Below are positions 8,186 through 16,799 of a stretch of 64,000 nucleotides of DNA, piece after piece (the first letter of the stretch is position 1; the number at the start of each line of letters is the position of its first letter). Below the pieces are notes generated by a model. It had not been told where the DNA came from, ran no database searches, and worked only from the letters and a program-made list of their open reading frames with translations. The stretch comes from a virus. The stretch spans positions 1 through 64,000 of the IMG/VR virus record IMGVR_UViG_3300010885_013533; one strand, written 5' to 3'. A program made the position numbers and the translations under genes.

Positions 8186-8886
8186 CTGGCATTCGCCTTG
8201 TATCCTGCTCTCACCAATTCAGCAGCACACTTGAGTTGACCCGTCCTGCCTTGCTTGGTATATTTGTTCAATATTTGTTCAATGGGTAAAAGTGTCAATC
8301 TGTTGGGGAAATCATTAGTGGTCTCTAGTTCAATCTTTTCCACACTCAATAATCCCAGTAGTGGTAGTGTGGCACCATAACTTATCACCACAGTGCCTAT
8401 GTGATCAGGTGTATATTTAAATGATTCCAAGGGATTGTCATGTGCATAAAGTTGTTCACATGGAGGAGCATGAAACAGATCGGTGAGCATGTTGTGGCTG
8501 CAATTCAATATACCCACAGCGGGACAATGTGCCAAACTTGTGATGTTATTATAGCTACAATCCAAATCATCATGCACTTTTGTGGGTGCATGAGCAAGAC
8601 TGGTCAATAAGTTTTTGCTACAGTTGAAGTCTCCAATCACCTCTGTGGGTGCGCCTTCCAGTGTGTTCAATCGGCTCTTGGTGAGTATAAAACTGCCACC
8701 CACTATACCAAACTTAACGGGCAACATGCCATTTGGTGCAGGTTTACGCATGTACAAATTATTATTGGGCACTTGAACGATGCCATCTGGCTGGATCAAA
8801 AATTCATAATCATTAAGGTGTTCTGTAGTCCAAATATCTGAAAAGTAGGTTTCGAACAATTGTTTTACTTGCTTTATATCTACCAT
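8179..8886 (-). CDS. LRR-like repeat protein, paralogue 5 (divergent)
   Basis: 235 aa, the longest member. The repeats are degenerate (LTSLAHAP, ITSLAHCP, LTDLFHAP, LESFKYTP), with AHAP replacing EGAP, and the head carries an insertion before the first strand. The tail is still recognisable (GYKANARW). Divergence in the repeats with a conserved tail fits repeats that choose targets and a tail with a shared role. Coupled by overlap at both ends. Confidence 0.82.
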   Translation of the reverse strand: MVDIKQVKQLFETYFSDIWTTEHLNDYEFLIQPDGIVQVPNNNLYMRKPAPNGMLPVKFGIVGGSFILTKSRLNTLEGAPTEVIGDFNCSKNLLTSLAHAPTKVHDDLDCSYNNITSLAHCPAVGILNCSHNMLTDLFHAPPCEQLYAHDNPLESFKYTPDHIGTVVISYGATLPLLGLLSVEKIELETTNDFPNRLTLLPIEQILNKYTKQGRTGQLKCAAELVRAGYKANARW

Positions 8887-9551
8887 CTGGCGTTACCCTT
8901 GAATCCAGCCTTGATCATAGCCACAGCAGCTTTCAGTGCGCCTGCTTTGCCTTGACCTATATAAGTATCAAAGATTTCAGTCAACTTTTTATTTTCGCCA
9001 TTCACATGAGGGTATCTCAAACTCACATGCAGCGTATGTTTGTGCTGTGTCAATTTGAGCAGAGGCAGATTTGGTGGTGCACTCATGGTCACATAGCTAG
9101 CGTTAAGGGGTATGCCATCCACACTTGTGAGGCCTGTGCCCATTTGTTCTGTACCTATAAAATGCCCTGAGAAATCTGTGGGTGCATGTTCAAAATTACT
9201 CAGTAAATTATAGGAACAATTGTATGTACCTCCTATACTGCTAGCATTACCCACACTTTTTGGCCCACCCTCCAAACTGGTCAGGTAGTTGTTTTGGCAT
9301 AAAAAGCTGCCCATCACAGTGTGAGGGGCATTGTGCAAGGATTCCAGTTCACATTCATGTGCCTCATAGGTGCCTGTGACCAAACCCATTTTGAAGGGTA
9401 TGGTTTTTTTAAATTTGGGCTTGATGGAAAAAGCTTTCACATTCACTGCATGTGTTTCTTCGTCCACCCAAACTCGCATCAGTTGCACAGTGTGATAACT
9501 GGCATAAAACCACTCTGTTAGTTCTTTCTTCTCTGCTTCAGTTACGGCCAT
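8880..9551 (-). CDS. LRR-like repeat protein, paralogue 4 (type-2 head)
   Basis: 223 aa. The head differs from the MV-type members: MAVTEAEKKELTEWFY, then a VWVDEETH strand, as in paralogues 1 and 2. Repeats LESLHNAP, LTSLEGGP and LSNFEHAP follow, and the tail ends GFKGNARW. The ATG lies six bases after the upstream stop rather than nested in it, and a TGATCAATC sequence fills the gap. Two head types on one repeat/tail body suggest domain shuffling. Confidence 0.84.
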   Translation of the reverse strand: MAVTEAEKKELTEWFYASYHTVQLMRVWVDEETHAVNVKAFSIKPKFKKTIPFKMGLVTGTYEAHECELESLHNAPHTVMGSFLCQNNYLTSLEGGPKSVGNASSIGGTYNCSYNLLSNFEHAPTDFSGHFIGTEQMGTGLTSVDGIPLNASYVTMSAPPNLPLLKLTQHKHTLHVSLRYPHVNGENKKLTEIFDTYIGQGKAGALKAAVAMIKAGFKGNARW

Positions 9552-9557
9552 GATTGA

Positions 9558-10103
9558 TCACCATTTCGCATTATCTTTGTATCCTGCACGGATCAGTTCT
9601 GCTGCGGCTTTGATGGCGCCGGGTTTACCTTCTCCTGCGTATTTGTCGATTATTTTTTCCACTTGTTCGGGGGCCCACAAAATATTCACACTATCATACA
9701 TGGTCAATCGTAACAGGGGTAGGTGGGCATCATATAAGCACAAAAATAAATCCCCCACATGATCTGGTGCACCCTCCAAACTTGTGAGTTTGTTATGGGA
9801 GCATGCAAAACGACCCCCCACATGACGGGGAGCACCCACCAAATTTGGGAGATGGTTATCATAGCACATAAAATTGCCATCCACATGATCAGGTGCACCC
9901 TGTAAGCTGGTGAGTTCATTGTCGCTGCAATGAAAATCACCAGAAACATGGCCAAATTGCACCGGTAACTGTTTGATCCAAGTCTTTTTCTTTAATTTTA
10001 CATCACCTTGCACATCCACCACGCCATTAGGCCGCATAGTCACCTGGCCCAGGACATCGAAGTATTGCTTAAGTAACGCCTTCACTTGTGATGTGTTCAC
10101 CAT
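9558..10103 (-). CDS. LRR-like repeat protein, paralogue 3
   Basis: 181 aa with type-1 head MVNTSQVKALLKQYF and about three repeats (LTSLQGAP, LPNLVGAP, LTSLEGAP). The tail ends GYKDNAKW, with Lys instead of Arg before Trp. Even so, the codon pair AAA-TGG keeps the nested ATG of the overlapping type. The start lies inside the end of paralogue 2 (10097-10103). Confidence 0.85.
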   Translation of the reverse strand: MVNTSQVKALLKQYFDVLGQVTMRPNGVVDVQGDVKLKKKTWIKQLPVQFGHVSGDFHCSDNELTSLQGAPDHVDGNFMCYDNHLPNLVGAPRHVGGRFACSHNKLTSLEGAPDHVGDLFLCLYDAHLPLLRLTMYDSVNILWAPEQVEKIIDKYAGEGKPGAIKAAAELIRAGYKDNAKW

Positions 10104-10756
10104 TTCGCATTATCCTTATACCCAGCTCGGATCATTTCCACAGCACACTTAATGGCACCTGGCTTGCCTGTTCCTGCATATTTTTCCAGGATTGCAGTCA
10201 CAGGATGTTCCTTGCCTGACCCTGCATATCTCACCATGACTCGTTTTTGGTTTAACAGTTTTAACATGGGTAAGTGTGCATGATAGGTTATATCCACCTG
10301 CCTTGCCTCTGATGGTAAACCATCCACACTCATCAGTTCCTCATTCATTTCATTGACAGCTATGAAGTACCCTGTGAACCGTTGTGGTGCACCTGTAAAG
10401 TTTATCAAATTGTTGTTGCTGCATGCGTATGTGCCTCCGCCCATTTCTGTCCTGCCCACATCTTGTGGTCCACCCTCTAAACTGGTCAACAAATTACCAT
10501 AACAACCAAAGTTACCTGTGACTGTGTGTGGTGCATTTTTCAAACTTGTGAGATTTTTGAATGCACACATAAAATGCCCTTGTACAAGACCAAACTTGAC
10601 AGGTATTTCACCCATGGTCATGAGAGTGATCATATGCGCCTTCACACTCAGTTCATGTGTCACATCATCTATCCACACATCCTGTAGATCCTTGGTGCTG
10701 AAATTGCGATGAAATTTATCAATCAGTTGCGTTTTTTGTGTTTCAGTTAAGGCCAT
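10097..10756 (-). CDS. LRR-like repeat protein, paralogue 2 (type-2 head)
   Basis: 219 aa with head MALTETQKTQLIDKFH and a VWIDDVTHELSVKA strand, close to paralogue 4. The repeats LTSLKNAP and LTSLEGGP are followed by a MGGGTYAC insertion like that in paralogue 4. The tail ends GYKDNAKW. Start six bases after the stop of paralogue 1. The shared insertion shows paralogues 2 and 4 are sister copies. Confidence 0.84.
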   Translation of the reverse strand: MALTETQKTQLIDKFHRNFSTKDLQDVWIDDVTHELSVKAHMITLMTMGEIPVKFGLVQGHFMCAFKNLTSLKNAPHTVTGNFGCYGNLLTSLEGGPQDVGRTEMGGGTYACSNNNLINFTGAPQRFTGYFIAVNEMNEELMSVDGLPSEARQVDITYHAHLPMLKLLNQKRVMVRYAGSGKEHPVTAILEKYAGTGKPGAIKCAVEMIRAGYKDNAKW

Positions 10757-10762
10757 TTATCA

Positions 10763-11413
10763 TCACCATCTGGCATTATCTTTGTATCCAGCCCTGATCA
10801 TCTCCATGGCTGCTTTTAAGGCTCCTGCTTTGCCCTGGTTGCGATATTTCATCAAAATGCCCTCTATGGGATGAACACCATCATATGTTTCAGTAAAAAC
10901 ATGAGGCTCGTGATTTATAAGTTTTAACATGGGTAGATCTTTCTGATAACTCAGTTCCACAGCCCTGCAATGCACTGGTAACCCATCCACATTTTCCAGA
11001 TGGTATTGTTTTTTAGACCCTTGATTAAGATAACTGAATGATCCTGTGAAATCCGCAGGAGCACCCTCGAAGTTTGTTAAAGGATTAATACCACACACAT
11101 ACCAAGCACCTTCCACATGTTGCGGACCACCTTTTAATGTGGTCAAGTTATTGTTAACGCACCAAAAACTTCCTGTCACAGTGTGAGGGGCATTTTCTAA
11201 AGAGGTTAATTCACATGAGATACAATAAAAATGACCCTCCACACGACCCAATTTCATAGGTATGTGCCCTTCGGCTGTTAGTTCCACAGTCTCTGCTGTA
11301 ATATTAATAGCCTGAGTGGTTGCATCCACACTCACTTCTGTAAGTTTGGTTAACTTAAAGTGTTGTTTGACTAATTTGATCAAATCTGCCTGTGCTTTTT
11401 TAGACATCTGCAT
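10763..11413 (-). CDS. LRR-like repeat protein, paralogue 1 (first of array)
   Basis: 216 aa, the promoter-proximal copy directly after the vWA gene (six bases apart). Type-2-like head (MSKKAQADLIKLVKQHF) with the start at ATG 11413 or the second Met at 11407. Repeats LTSLENAP, LTTLKGGP, LTNFEGAP and LENVDGLP; the tail ends GYKDNARW. Direct linkage to the AAA+/vWA genes is the main evidence that the array works with them. Confidence 0.84.
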   Translation of the reverse strand: MQMSKKAQADLIKLVKQHFKLTKLTEVSVDATTQAINITAETVELTAEGHIPMKLGRVEGHFYCISCELTSLENAPHTVTGSFWCVNNNLTTLKGGPQHVEGAWYVCGINPLTNFEGAPADFTGSFSYLNQGSKKQYHLENVDGLPVHCRAVELSYQKDLPMLKLINHEPHVFTETYDGVHPIEGILMKYRNQGKAGALKAAMEMIRAGYKDNARW

Positions 11414-11419
11414 GTGTGA

Positions 11420-12448
11420 TCACGTCAAATATGTGAATGTTCTGGGCACCACACCCAGCAGATTACAAGCAGTCTTGAAAGTGGGCTCATTTACTGCAAC
11501 CAAGAACATCTTGTCTTTGTGGTTTTGCCACAAGTGTTTCACATTCACAAAGTTACTGCTGTCCACAATATCCAGATCCGAGAACAACATGATGTTGTAG
11601 CCCTGTGCAGCCAGTTCACTCAGCTGGTTACTAATACTAACTGTGAATTGTGTACCACCTGTGGCTCCCAGATTGAACACATGCCTATACCCCTTTTTGA
11701 TACCATCTTTTGGTACCTGTTGACCTATGTCTGTGATTTTATCCACCTGGGCATATGTGTCTGTGCCCATGTTTACCACAAAGCTTTTGTTCTCCCCAGC
11801 AAAAAACACAACACCCATGTCCACATTCTGCTTGCCCAGTTGCTTGAGTAGGTTTTTAACCTCTGCCATCACACGTGGCACTTCGTCCCACATGCTGCCT
11901 GACGTATCAAACACAAACACCAGTTTAGCTTTGTGCTCTTCTAATGTCTTTTCACCAGGCTTGAGTGCACCTGCACCAGTTTGTGCAGCTATTGCTATGC
12001 CTGTGACTGCTCTACGGCTGGGCTTTGCATAAGTGATGTCTGTTTGTGGCACACTGGCTGTGACAAGATTCTTGATTAAAGTTTTCCAGTTAAACTTGGG
12101 TTTAACCTGTAAAATCTCAGATTCACGACTTTTTAGGTCAATGGCCCCGCCTTCGCCAGGTTTACCTGTGGATTTTTTACCTGGCCCGTGCACACTCTGG
12201 TCTTTCTGCTTGAGCTCTTCCTCAGTGCCAATTTCCTCACGACGAGCTAACTTGTCCTCTACCTCTTTGTGGATTTTGTCCATGTCTATTTCTGGCTCAG
12301 GTTGCTCATCTTTAGGGTCACCACCTGGAGGTTTCGGACCATCACCTGGTGGTTTAGGTGGACCACCACCAGGTCCTTCACCTGGACCTTCGCCGGGAGG
12401 AGGTGGTGGAGCCACAAGTTCAATTTCGGATGGATCAAATGTGGGCAT
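11420..12448 (-). CDS. vWA-domain protein with MIDAS motif, partner of the AAA+ ATPase
   Basis: 342 aa. The first 50 residues are a Pro/Gly-rich tether (repeated PPG/GPG), followed by a charged helical stretch. A von Willebrand A domain starts near residue 176: VFVFDTSGSM gives the D-x-S-x-S MIDAS (181-185), and ATGGTQF and LFSDLDIVD supply the other expected metal-site positions. MoxR-type ATPases typically act with vWA proteins. The ATG overlaps the stop of the metallopeptidase-like gene by one base (TGATG), so the two are made together. The repeat-protein array follows six bases later. Confidence 0.88.
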   Translation of the reverse strand: MPTFDPSEIELVAPPPPPGEGPGEGPGGGPPKPPGDGPKPPGGDPKDEQPEPEIDMDKIHKEVEDKLARREEIGTEEELKQKDQSVHGPGKKSTGKPGEGGAIDLKSRESEILQVKPKFNWKTLIKNLVTASVPQTDITYAKPSRRAVTGIAIAAQTGAGALKPGEKTLEEHKAKLVFVFDTSGSMWDEVPRVMAEVKNLLKQLGKQNVDMGVVFFAGENKSFVVNMGTDTYAQVDKITDIGQQVPKDGIKKGYRHVFNLGATGGTQFTVSISNQLSELAAQGYNIMLFSDLDIVDSSNFVNVKHLWQNHKDKMFLVAVNEPTFKTACNLLGVVPRTFTYLT

Positions 12449-13587
12449 CAGTAGCCTCCTGCTTGTGGTGTTCTGGCTGCTTCCACTTCTGCTTGTGTGG
12501 CTTCCACAGTTTCCACCTTACCGTCTTTGGTGATTTTTGTAACCTTATAAAACTTACCAGTCTTCTTCTCTTTTACCACATCACCCTCTTTCAATGGTTG
12601 GGGGGGCTCAGGCGGCTTGGGAGGTTGAGGAGGTTTGGGCGGTGTGGGTGGTTGCGGAGGTGGATGGTCATCCATGTCTGCAATATCCAGGAACACATCC
12701 TGTAGTGGCTTGGGCATCTTCTTGAGCTCTGAGTCCACTAATGCCACCATTTCTTTGTATTTGCCCTGACGATCATAGTTGATGTGATCTGAGAACAATC
12801 CTATGGGCAGCTGATCATAACCACTCTTAACCAACATGTAGTTGCTACGGTAATCGGATGCATAGTTGTGCACAGTGTGACTGAACTCAGGCATTCTCTT
12901 GCTTGCAGCAAAGTCTCCATATGTGTAATGCAAAAGTTCATGCACAATCAGGAACTCAATGTAAGCATATGCATCTGGGATGGATCCACCGTTGGATACA
13001 TACTTTTTACCTTGGGGTTTAAGCCCTTCCACTTCTGCAAAGGTCATTAGCTTTTGCATGAAGGGCACATTAAACAAAAATTCACCCTTGGCTGTGGCTG
13101 CTGCTGTTTTGATAACATCATTCCACTGTGCATATTCCTTCTTGTTGCTGGGAAGCAATATGGGACTAAAGTCAAAGATGTAATTGGTTTCACCTGGTGC
13201 CCTTAGTGGGAAAAATTGATCATGTTCCAGTTGAATCATCTTTATCAGCTTCATGAATATCACAGGATCAAATTTTTCATGATGTGCTTGATCAGAGTGT
13301 TCAATCATGTCAAATGCAGCACTCTCTGCTGCATTGCGGGCAGCAGTATCATACAACAGGTAACTGTATTGTTTCATCTCTTCAATCTTGCTGATATACT
13401 TTTGCATGTCAGCTTGAATTTTGGCCGCAGGCACACCAGTCTTTGCACTAGTATCATTTATGATCTGCTTGATGTGTGAATCTGTGAGTTGTGTTTGTTT
13501 GAAGCCCACTTGACCAGGGGCTGCTTTTTTGGTCACAAACGCCTCTTCCAGCGCCTTGCCCCATCGGCTACTTGGTGAATATGTCAT
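12448..13587 (-). CDS. DUF2201-type putative metallopeptidase, middle gene of the MoxR-vWA module
   Basis: 379 aa from ATG 13587, chosen for the GGAAAAAG just upstream (a longer frame starts at 13617). It carries VHELLHY near residues 215-221, an HExxH helix, with a following segment rich in His/Asp. This matches the metallopeptidase-like half of DUF2201 proteins, whose other half is a vWA domain; here the two halves are separate adjacent genes. Near residue 320 there is a Pro-rich linker (PPQPPTPPKPPQPP), then a basic/acidic tail with KVETVEATQAEVEAA. It overlaps the AAA+ gene by 20 bases. Whether it cleaves protein is unknown. Confidence 0.8.
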   Translation of the reverse strand: MTYSPSSRWGKALEEAFVTKKAAPGQVGFKQTQLTDSHIKQIINDTSAKTGVPAAKIQADMQKYISKIEEMKQYSYLLYDTAARNAAESAAFDMIEHSDQAHHEKFDPVIFMKLIKMIQLEHDQFFPLRAPGETNYIFDFSPILLPSNKKEYAQWNDVIKTAAATAKGEFLFNVPFMQKLMTFAEVEGLKPQGKKYVSNGGSIPDAYAYIEFLIVHELLHYTYGDFAASKRMPEFSHTVHNYASDYRSNYMLVKSGYDQLPIGLFSDHINYDRQGKYKEMVALVDSELKKMPKPLQDVFLDIADMDDHPPPQPPTPPKPPQPPKPPEPPQPLKEGDVVKEKKTGKFYKVTKITKDGKVETVEATQAEVEAARTPQAGGY

Positions 13588-16204
13588 GAACTTTTTCCAA
13601 CATTTGTGCAAACTCATCGTCTGAAATATCTTCTCCCATCAAATCACCCATTGCAGTGGTCACACTGTCTTCCATGCGATCCACCATGGCTGCATCCATG
13701 TCATGCGCTTGTGCAGCTTGTCTTAACTCGTTGACCAAGTAATACACCTTGTTAATTTTGTCCCCAGTGATCTGCACCTTGCCATCTTGCATGGTTTTTA
13801 AGGGTTGAGTGTTTGCCAATATGGCATCGGATGGACGCTTCTCCGCCTTGAACAATTTGCCCAAGTAGTTTTCAAAGTCTTCAGCAAACTGGTTCAACTC
13901 AAAGTTGTTCACATAGTTCACAAAATCCAAGTCATCTTTCAAATGCTTGCTGGGATCTGACACTACTATGTCCAACATGTCCTCCAAGGAGGCAGCCTGT
14001 CTGCTCTTGATCAGGAATTTGGCGCTGTAGTCTTTCAACCAACCTTTCACCATGCTCATGAATTGTGGACTGTCTATCTGATGCTTGTCCATGATCCAGC
14101 TGAGTGTGCTGTTCAACTTGGTCCATGCAGCCTCAAATAATGCTTGTTGATATTCGTCAGACTCCATGCTGGCAGCCTTGCGCACCACACGGTCCACACC
14201 CGCTATCAAATCTAGCAACAGGGTGGTGTATTCTCTAGGGCTAATGTACAATGTTTCATCGCCCATCTTGATGAAAAACTTTCTGCTTGCTGCATCATGA
14301 CCTGGCAATGGCTTCTTGGTGGCAAATGTGTCTGCAAATGCTTTCACCACGTCTAGTGCTACAGTCTTACTCTGATCTGCACGTGATGCCAGTTTGCCAC
14401 TGGGTAATACTGAATTTTCCCAATACTTCACGCTTGCATCCCAATCAGGGGCAGTATCCAGGTAATCAGTTGCATCCTTCAAGTGTCCTGTTAGCTCCAC
14501 AGTGCCCTTGTCATAAGGATTCATGGCTGCAATCACAATGGTTTCCTTGGGCAGATGTAATTCATCATTGAAGCTCTTTTCCAAGATCACTCGTCGCAGA
14601 CTGTTGAACACATTAGCACTTTTCACTCTGTTAAGTTCGTCAAAGAAGATCAGATACTTGTAAGGTGCATTTTGAAATGCCTTCTTTCTCTCTGCACTCA
14701 CACTGGGGTTTGCCATGTATGCAGCAGTATCTTCCTCTATCTCATTCATGATCTTTTGATACAAGCTGGGCTCACTGAACTGAACAGCCATCTTGTGACC
14801 ATCCTGCTTGGGTACTGGAATACCTGTGATCTCATCCACACTGAGTGTGGAACAATCCACATGCACCAATAACATGTTCAACTTTTGTGCAACATCTGCT
14901 GCTTGTGCAGTTTTACCAATACCAGGTAAACCAGCGATAACAGGAATATATGATCTTGCATCGCCCAACTTGATTTTGGCTTCAATCTGATGTTGTAAGG
15001 TGTCTCTCCATGATTTTGGTGCAAGAGCTTTAGCATCTGCAAATTGTCCACCGGATGTGGCTGTAATGATTTTTCTCACAGCATCTTGCGTGACCTTGTA
15101 CAGGCTGCTCACAGCTTCACCTTGCTGGAACTGTGCTTTGACATTGGCCATGAGTGCGGCAGCATCTGCTTCGGATTTAACAGGTACACTGGCATTCACA
15201 TACAGTATGATCTGTTCCCAGCGGCGGGGACTGGTTCTGATTTCTGTGTTCACATCATCATGACTGATGTGTTCATCTGTCAATGCTTCATCAAATGCTT
15301 GCACAACCTCAGGCTTGAGTACAACCCCAGTGTCTTTTTCAAATCGGGCAGTCAGATAATTCATGAACTCTGATTTGGTGGGTGCCTGGTATTCCATCTT
15401 CTTGAAGTCTGCGTTGAGTGGAATTTCTTCAATTGTCTGACCCACATCAGTCAAGTTACTGGCATAAATCACATAAGTGCCTGTGGGAATTCTGTCGTTA
15501 CCAATTCTGCCGTTCAGTATGCCTCTAAGAATGTTTCTCACATTGGCTGAGGTTTGGCGGAAGTATTCATCCAAGAACAGCACCACTCTATAGTGTGATC
15601 TTACTTGTGCAATTTCAGGAGGGATAGTGTTTTCATCGCCACCCATATTGTGCCACAACTGCTTGAGGTTGGCATCTGCACTTCTCATCAAGTTGATTAG
15701 TGTTTGATCAGGCACTGCCTTCTTTTGTGCAAGTTCACTAGCCAGATGACTTTGACCCAGTTGCACATGAAAATTTTGATCGCTCACATTCACACTTTGT
15801 GACTTGCCTGTTTTACTCACAGGATCAAACACAATAAAGGGAATGTTGATCAGATGTTCTTCTGTGATGTGTGGAGCCTCCACCAAGATCACAGGTAGAC
15901 CCATCAGTCTGCCCAACTGTTTCACAAAGGTGGTCTTACCAATACCTGTGGAACCTGCCAACATCAATCCTGTGCCATGGCTCAGCAGCATGTTGTCCAT
16001 GACCTGCTCCAGTTGCTTGGTTCTTGTGTCCAGGTTGCTGCTGGCTACTTGCACACGTTTAGTGACTTTTGCAGCTTTAGTGGTGGTTGTGGCTGGTGCT
16101 ATAGACTTCACAGGTGCTTTTGTGGGCGCTTGCGCTGTAACGCCTGTTTTAGCTGCAGGTTTTGCAGCAGCCTCTGTGAGTATCTGTCCAATTATACTTC
16201 TCAT
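13568..16204 (-). CDS. Double AAA+ ATPase, MoxR-like
   Basis: 878 aa with two AAA+ modules in one chain. Module 1 has Walker A GSTGIGKT (84-91) and Walker B VVLFLDEYFR (208-216). Module 2 has Walker A GLPGIGKT (425-432) and Walker B YLIFFDELNR (517-526). The first 50 residues are Ala/Lys/Thr-rich and probably disordered. The C-terminal 200 residues are helical. MoxR-family ATPases remodel protein complexes with vWA partners, and the next two genes supply a metallopeptidase-like protein and a vWA protein. Most MoxR proteins have a single module; the fused pair could form a lopsided ring. It leads the operon that ends with nine repeat proteins. Confidence 0.9.
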   Translation of the reverse strand: MRSIIGQILTEAAAKPAAKTGVTAQAPTKAPVKSIAPATTTTKAAKVTKRVQVASSNLDTRTKQLEQVMDNMLLSHGTGLMLAGSTGIGKTTFVKQLGRLMGLPVILVEAPHITEEHLINIPFIVFDPVSKTGKSQSVNVSDQNFHVQLGQSHLASELAQKKAVPDQTLINLMRSADANLKQLWHNMGGDENTIPPEIAQVRSHYRVVLFLDEYFRQTSANVRNILRGILNGRIGNDRIPTGTYVIYASNLTDVGQTIEEIPLNADFKKMEYQAPTKSEFMNYLTARFEKDTGVVLKPEVVQAFDEALTDEHISHDDVNTEIRTSPRRWEQIILYVNASVPVKSEADAAALMANVKAQFQQGEAVSSLYKVTQDAVRKIITATSGGQFADAKALAPKSWRDTLQHQIEAKIKLGDARSYIPVIAGLPGIGKTAQAADVAQKLNMLLVHVDCSTLSVDEITGIPVPKQDGHKMAVQFSEPSLYQKIMNEIEEDTAAYMANPSVSAERKKAFQNAPYKYLIFFDELNRVKSANVFNSLRRVILEKSFNDELHLPKETIVIAAMNPYDKGTVELTGHLKDATDYLDTAPDWDASVKYWENSVLPSGKLASRADQSKTVALDVVKAFADTFATKKPLPGHDAASRKFFIKMGDETLYISPREYTTLLLDLIAGVDRVVRKAASMESDEYQQALFEAAWTKLNSTLSWIMDKHQIDSPQFMSMVKGWLKDYSAKFLIKSRQAASLEDMLDIVVSDPSKHLKDDLDFVNYVNNFELNQFAEDFENYLGKLFKAEKRPSDAILANTQPLKTMQDGKVQITGDKINKVYYLVNELRQAAQAHDMDAAMVDRMEDSVTTAMGDLMGEDISDDEFAQMLEKVHDIFTK

Positions 16205-16208
16205 GTGT

Positions 16209-16400
16209 TCAATCCCAATTCTGAATTTTAGCCCACAGTGTGGGTTTGGCTTGCTTGATTCTCTTCATCACATGGCCATTGGGATCTTCCACCCCATATG
16301 GGGATATGTGGTTGTCTGATCTCCGCTTGGCCTGTGTCTTGGCAGCCTCAGAAATTGGTAGTGTGTTTTTAGGGGGAAGTTTTGCAACCGTGGGTTTCAT
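16209..16400 (-). CDS. Small basic protein, 63 aa, first gene of the AAA+/vWA operon
   Basis: Begins at ATG 16400 and ends four bases before the AAA+ gene. Rich in Lys/Pro/Ala with no domain I know. A GTAAATA late-promoter-like element lies about 25 bases upstream. The tight spacing to the ATPase gene suggests co-transcription. Confidence 0.6.
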   Translation of the reverse strand: MKPTVAKLPPKNTLPISEAAKTQAKRRSDNHISPYGVEDPNGHVMKRIKQAKPTLWAKIQNWD

Positions 16401-16424
16401 GATCCAGATCCTGTGATTTGTTTT

Positions 16425-16431
16425 TATTTAC
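16425..16431 (-). promoter_or_regulatory. Late-promoter-like GTAAATA for the AAA+/vWA/repeat operon
   Basis: GTAAATA on the minus strand, 25 bases upstream of the 16400 start. It is the only promoter-like element I find before the ten-kilobase operon, and it lies just beyond the hairpin at 16470-16498 that would end the preceding transcript. Confidence 0.5.
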
Positions 16432-16469
16432 ATGATCGTACAGGATCTGTTGAGTGGGATTTCAAAGAA

Positions 16470-16498
16470 TATCCCAAATGGATCAGTCCATTTTGGGA
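16470..16498 (-). terminator. Hairpin terminator after the DUF3563-like gene
   Basis: TCCCAAA(A)TGGA / TCCATTTGGGA, an 11-bp stem with one bulged A and CTGA loop, followed by TATTCTTT on the minus strand. An alternative stem ATCAGTCC / GGACTGAT overlaps it. Confidence 0.6.
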
Positions 16499-16513
16499 CT
16501 GATTGATGTTTTT

Positions 16514-16672
16514 TTACCAGACTTGATTCATGAATGATTTGGATCTATCTCGTTCCCATAGCCTCTGCCTGCGTTCGAAATCTGCCAGATCCACACTTCT
16601 GCTAAGGTAACATTCTTCAGGACTCAAGAACCAATCGTTCCATTTGTTTATGATTGCTGATAACAATTTCAT
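16514..16672 (-). CDS. Small DUF3563-like protein, 52 aa
   Basis: Reads MKLLSAIINKWNDWF..., with a core EECYLSRSVDLADFERRQR close to the short DUF3563 family (YL-x-S-V-D-L-x-D-x-ERR), which occurs mostly in proteobacteria. Function of the family is unknown. The start is ATG 16672, five bases after the stop of the 40-aa gene upstream; a terminator-like hairpin follows the stop. A host-derived origin is possible. Confidence 0.7.
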   Translation of the reverse strand: MKLLSAIINKWNDWFLSPEECYLSRSVDLADFERRQRLWERDRSKSFMNQVW

Positions 16673-16676
16673 AATA

Positions 16677-16799
16677 TTAGCTCCCCAGCCTGTGCTTGTT
16701 AATAGCTGTACGTAACATGATATCTCGCTTGGCCCTAACTTTTCCAGTTAGTAAGAGGAATTTCCAAATGGCTTTGCCAATTTTTTTAAGTTTGATCAT
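16677..16799 (-). CDS. Very small basic protein, 40 aa
   Basis: ATG 16799 lies eight bases after AAGGAG, a strong ribosome site, and the frame runs 40 codons to TAA. The product is Lys/Arg-rich with a hydrophobic centre (IWKFLLLTG), so it could be a membrane-active or nucleic-acid-binding peptide. It heads a two-gene unit with the DUF3563-like gene. Confidence 0.6.
   Translation of the reverse strand: MIKLKKIGKAIWKFLLLTGKVRAKRDIMLRTAINKHRLGS

Larger units (their letters stand above)
5774..11413 (-). repeat. Tandem array of nine paralogous LRR-like genes
   Basis: Nine consecutive genes share the same plan: a short head, three to five 21-residue repeats, an LPLLR segment and a GYKDNARW-type tail. 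Near-identical DNA blocks (such as TGATCAGGTGCACC and CAAGCTGGTGAG) recur many times across 5.6 kb, which makes the region prone to unequal recombination. Six of eight junctions are a seven-base overlap. A tenth full copy sits at 30837-31412, and a tail-only relative at 43470-44048. Confidence 0.9.

Noticed and set aside
5774-11413. Possible CRISPR-like array because of recurring short blocks
   Set aside because: The blocks lie at protein-repeat spacing (63 bases), are imperfect and are inside coding frames; no spacers or cas genes.
12033-12533. Long plus-strand open frame opposite the vWA gene
   Set aside because: It is the complement of Pro/Gly-rich coding sequence; no ribosome site and no sensible protein, while the minus frame has a clear vWA domain.
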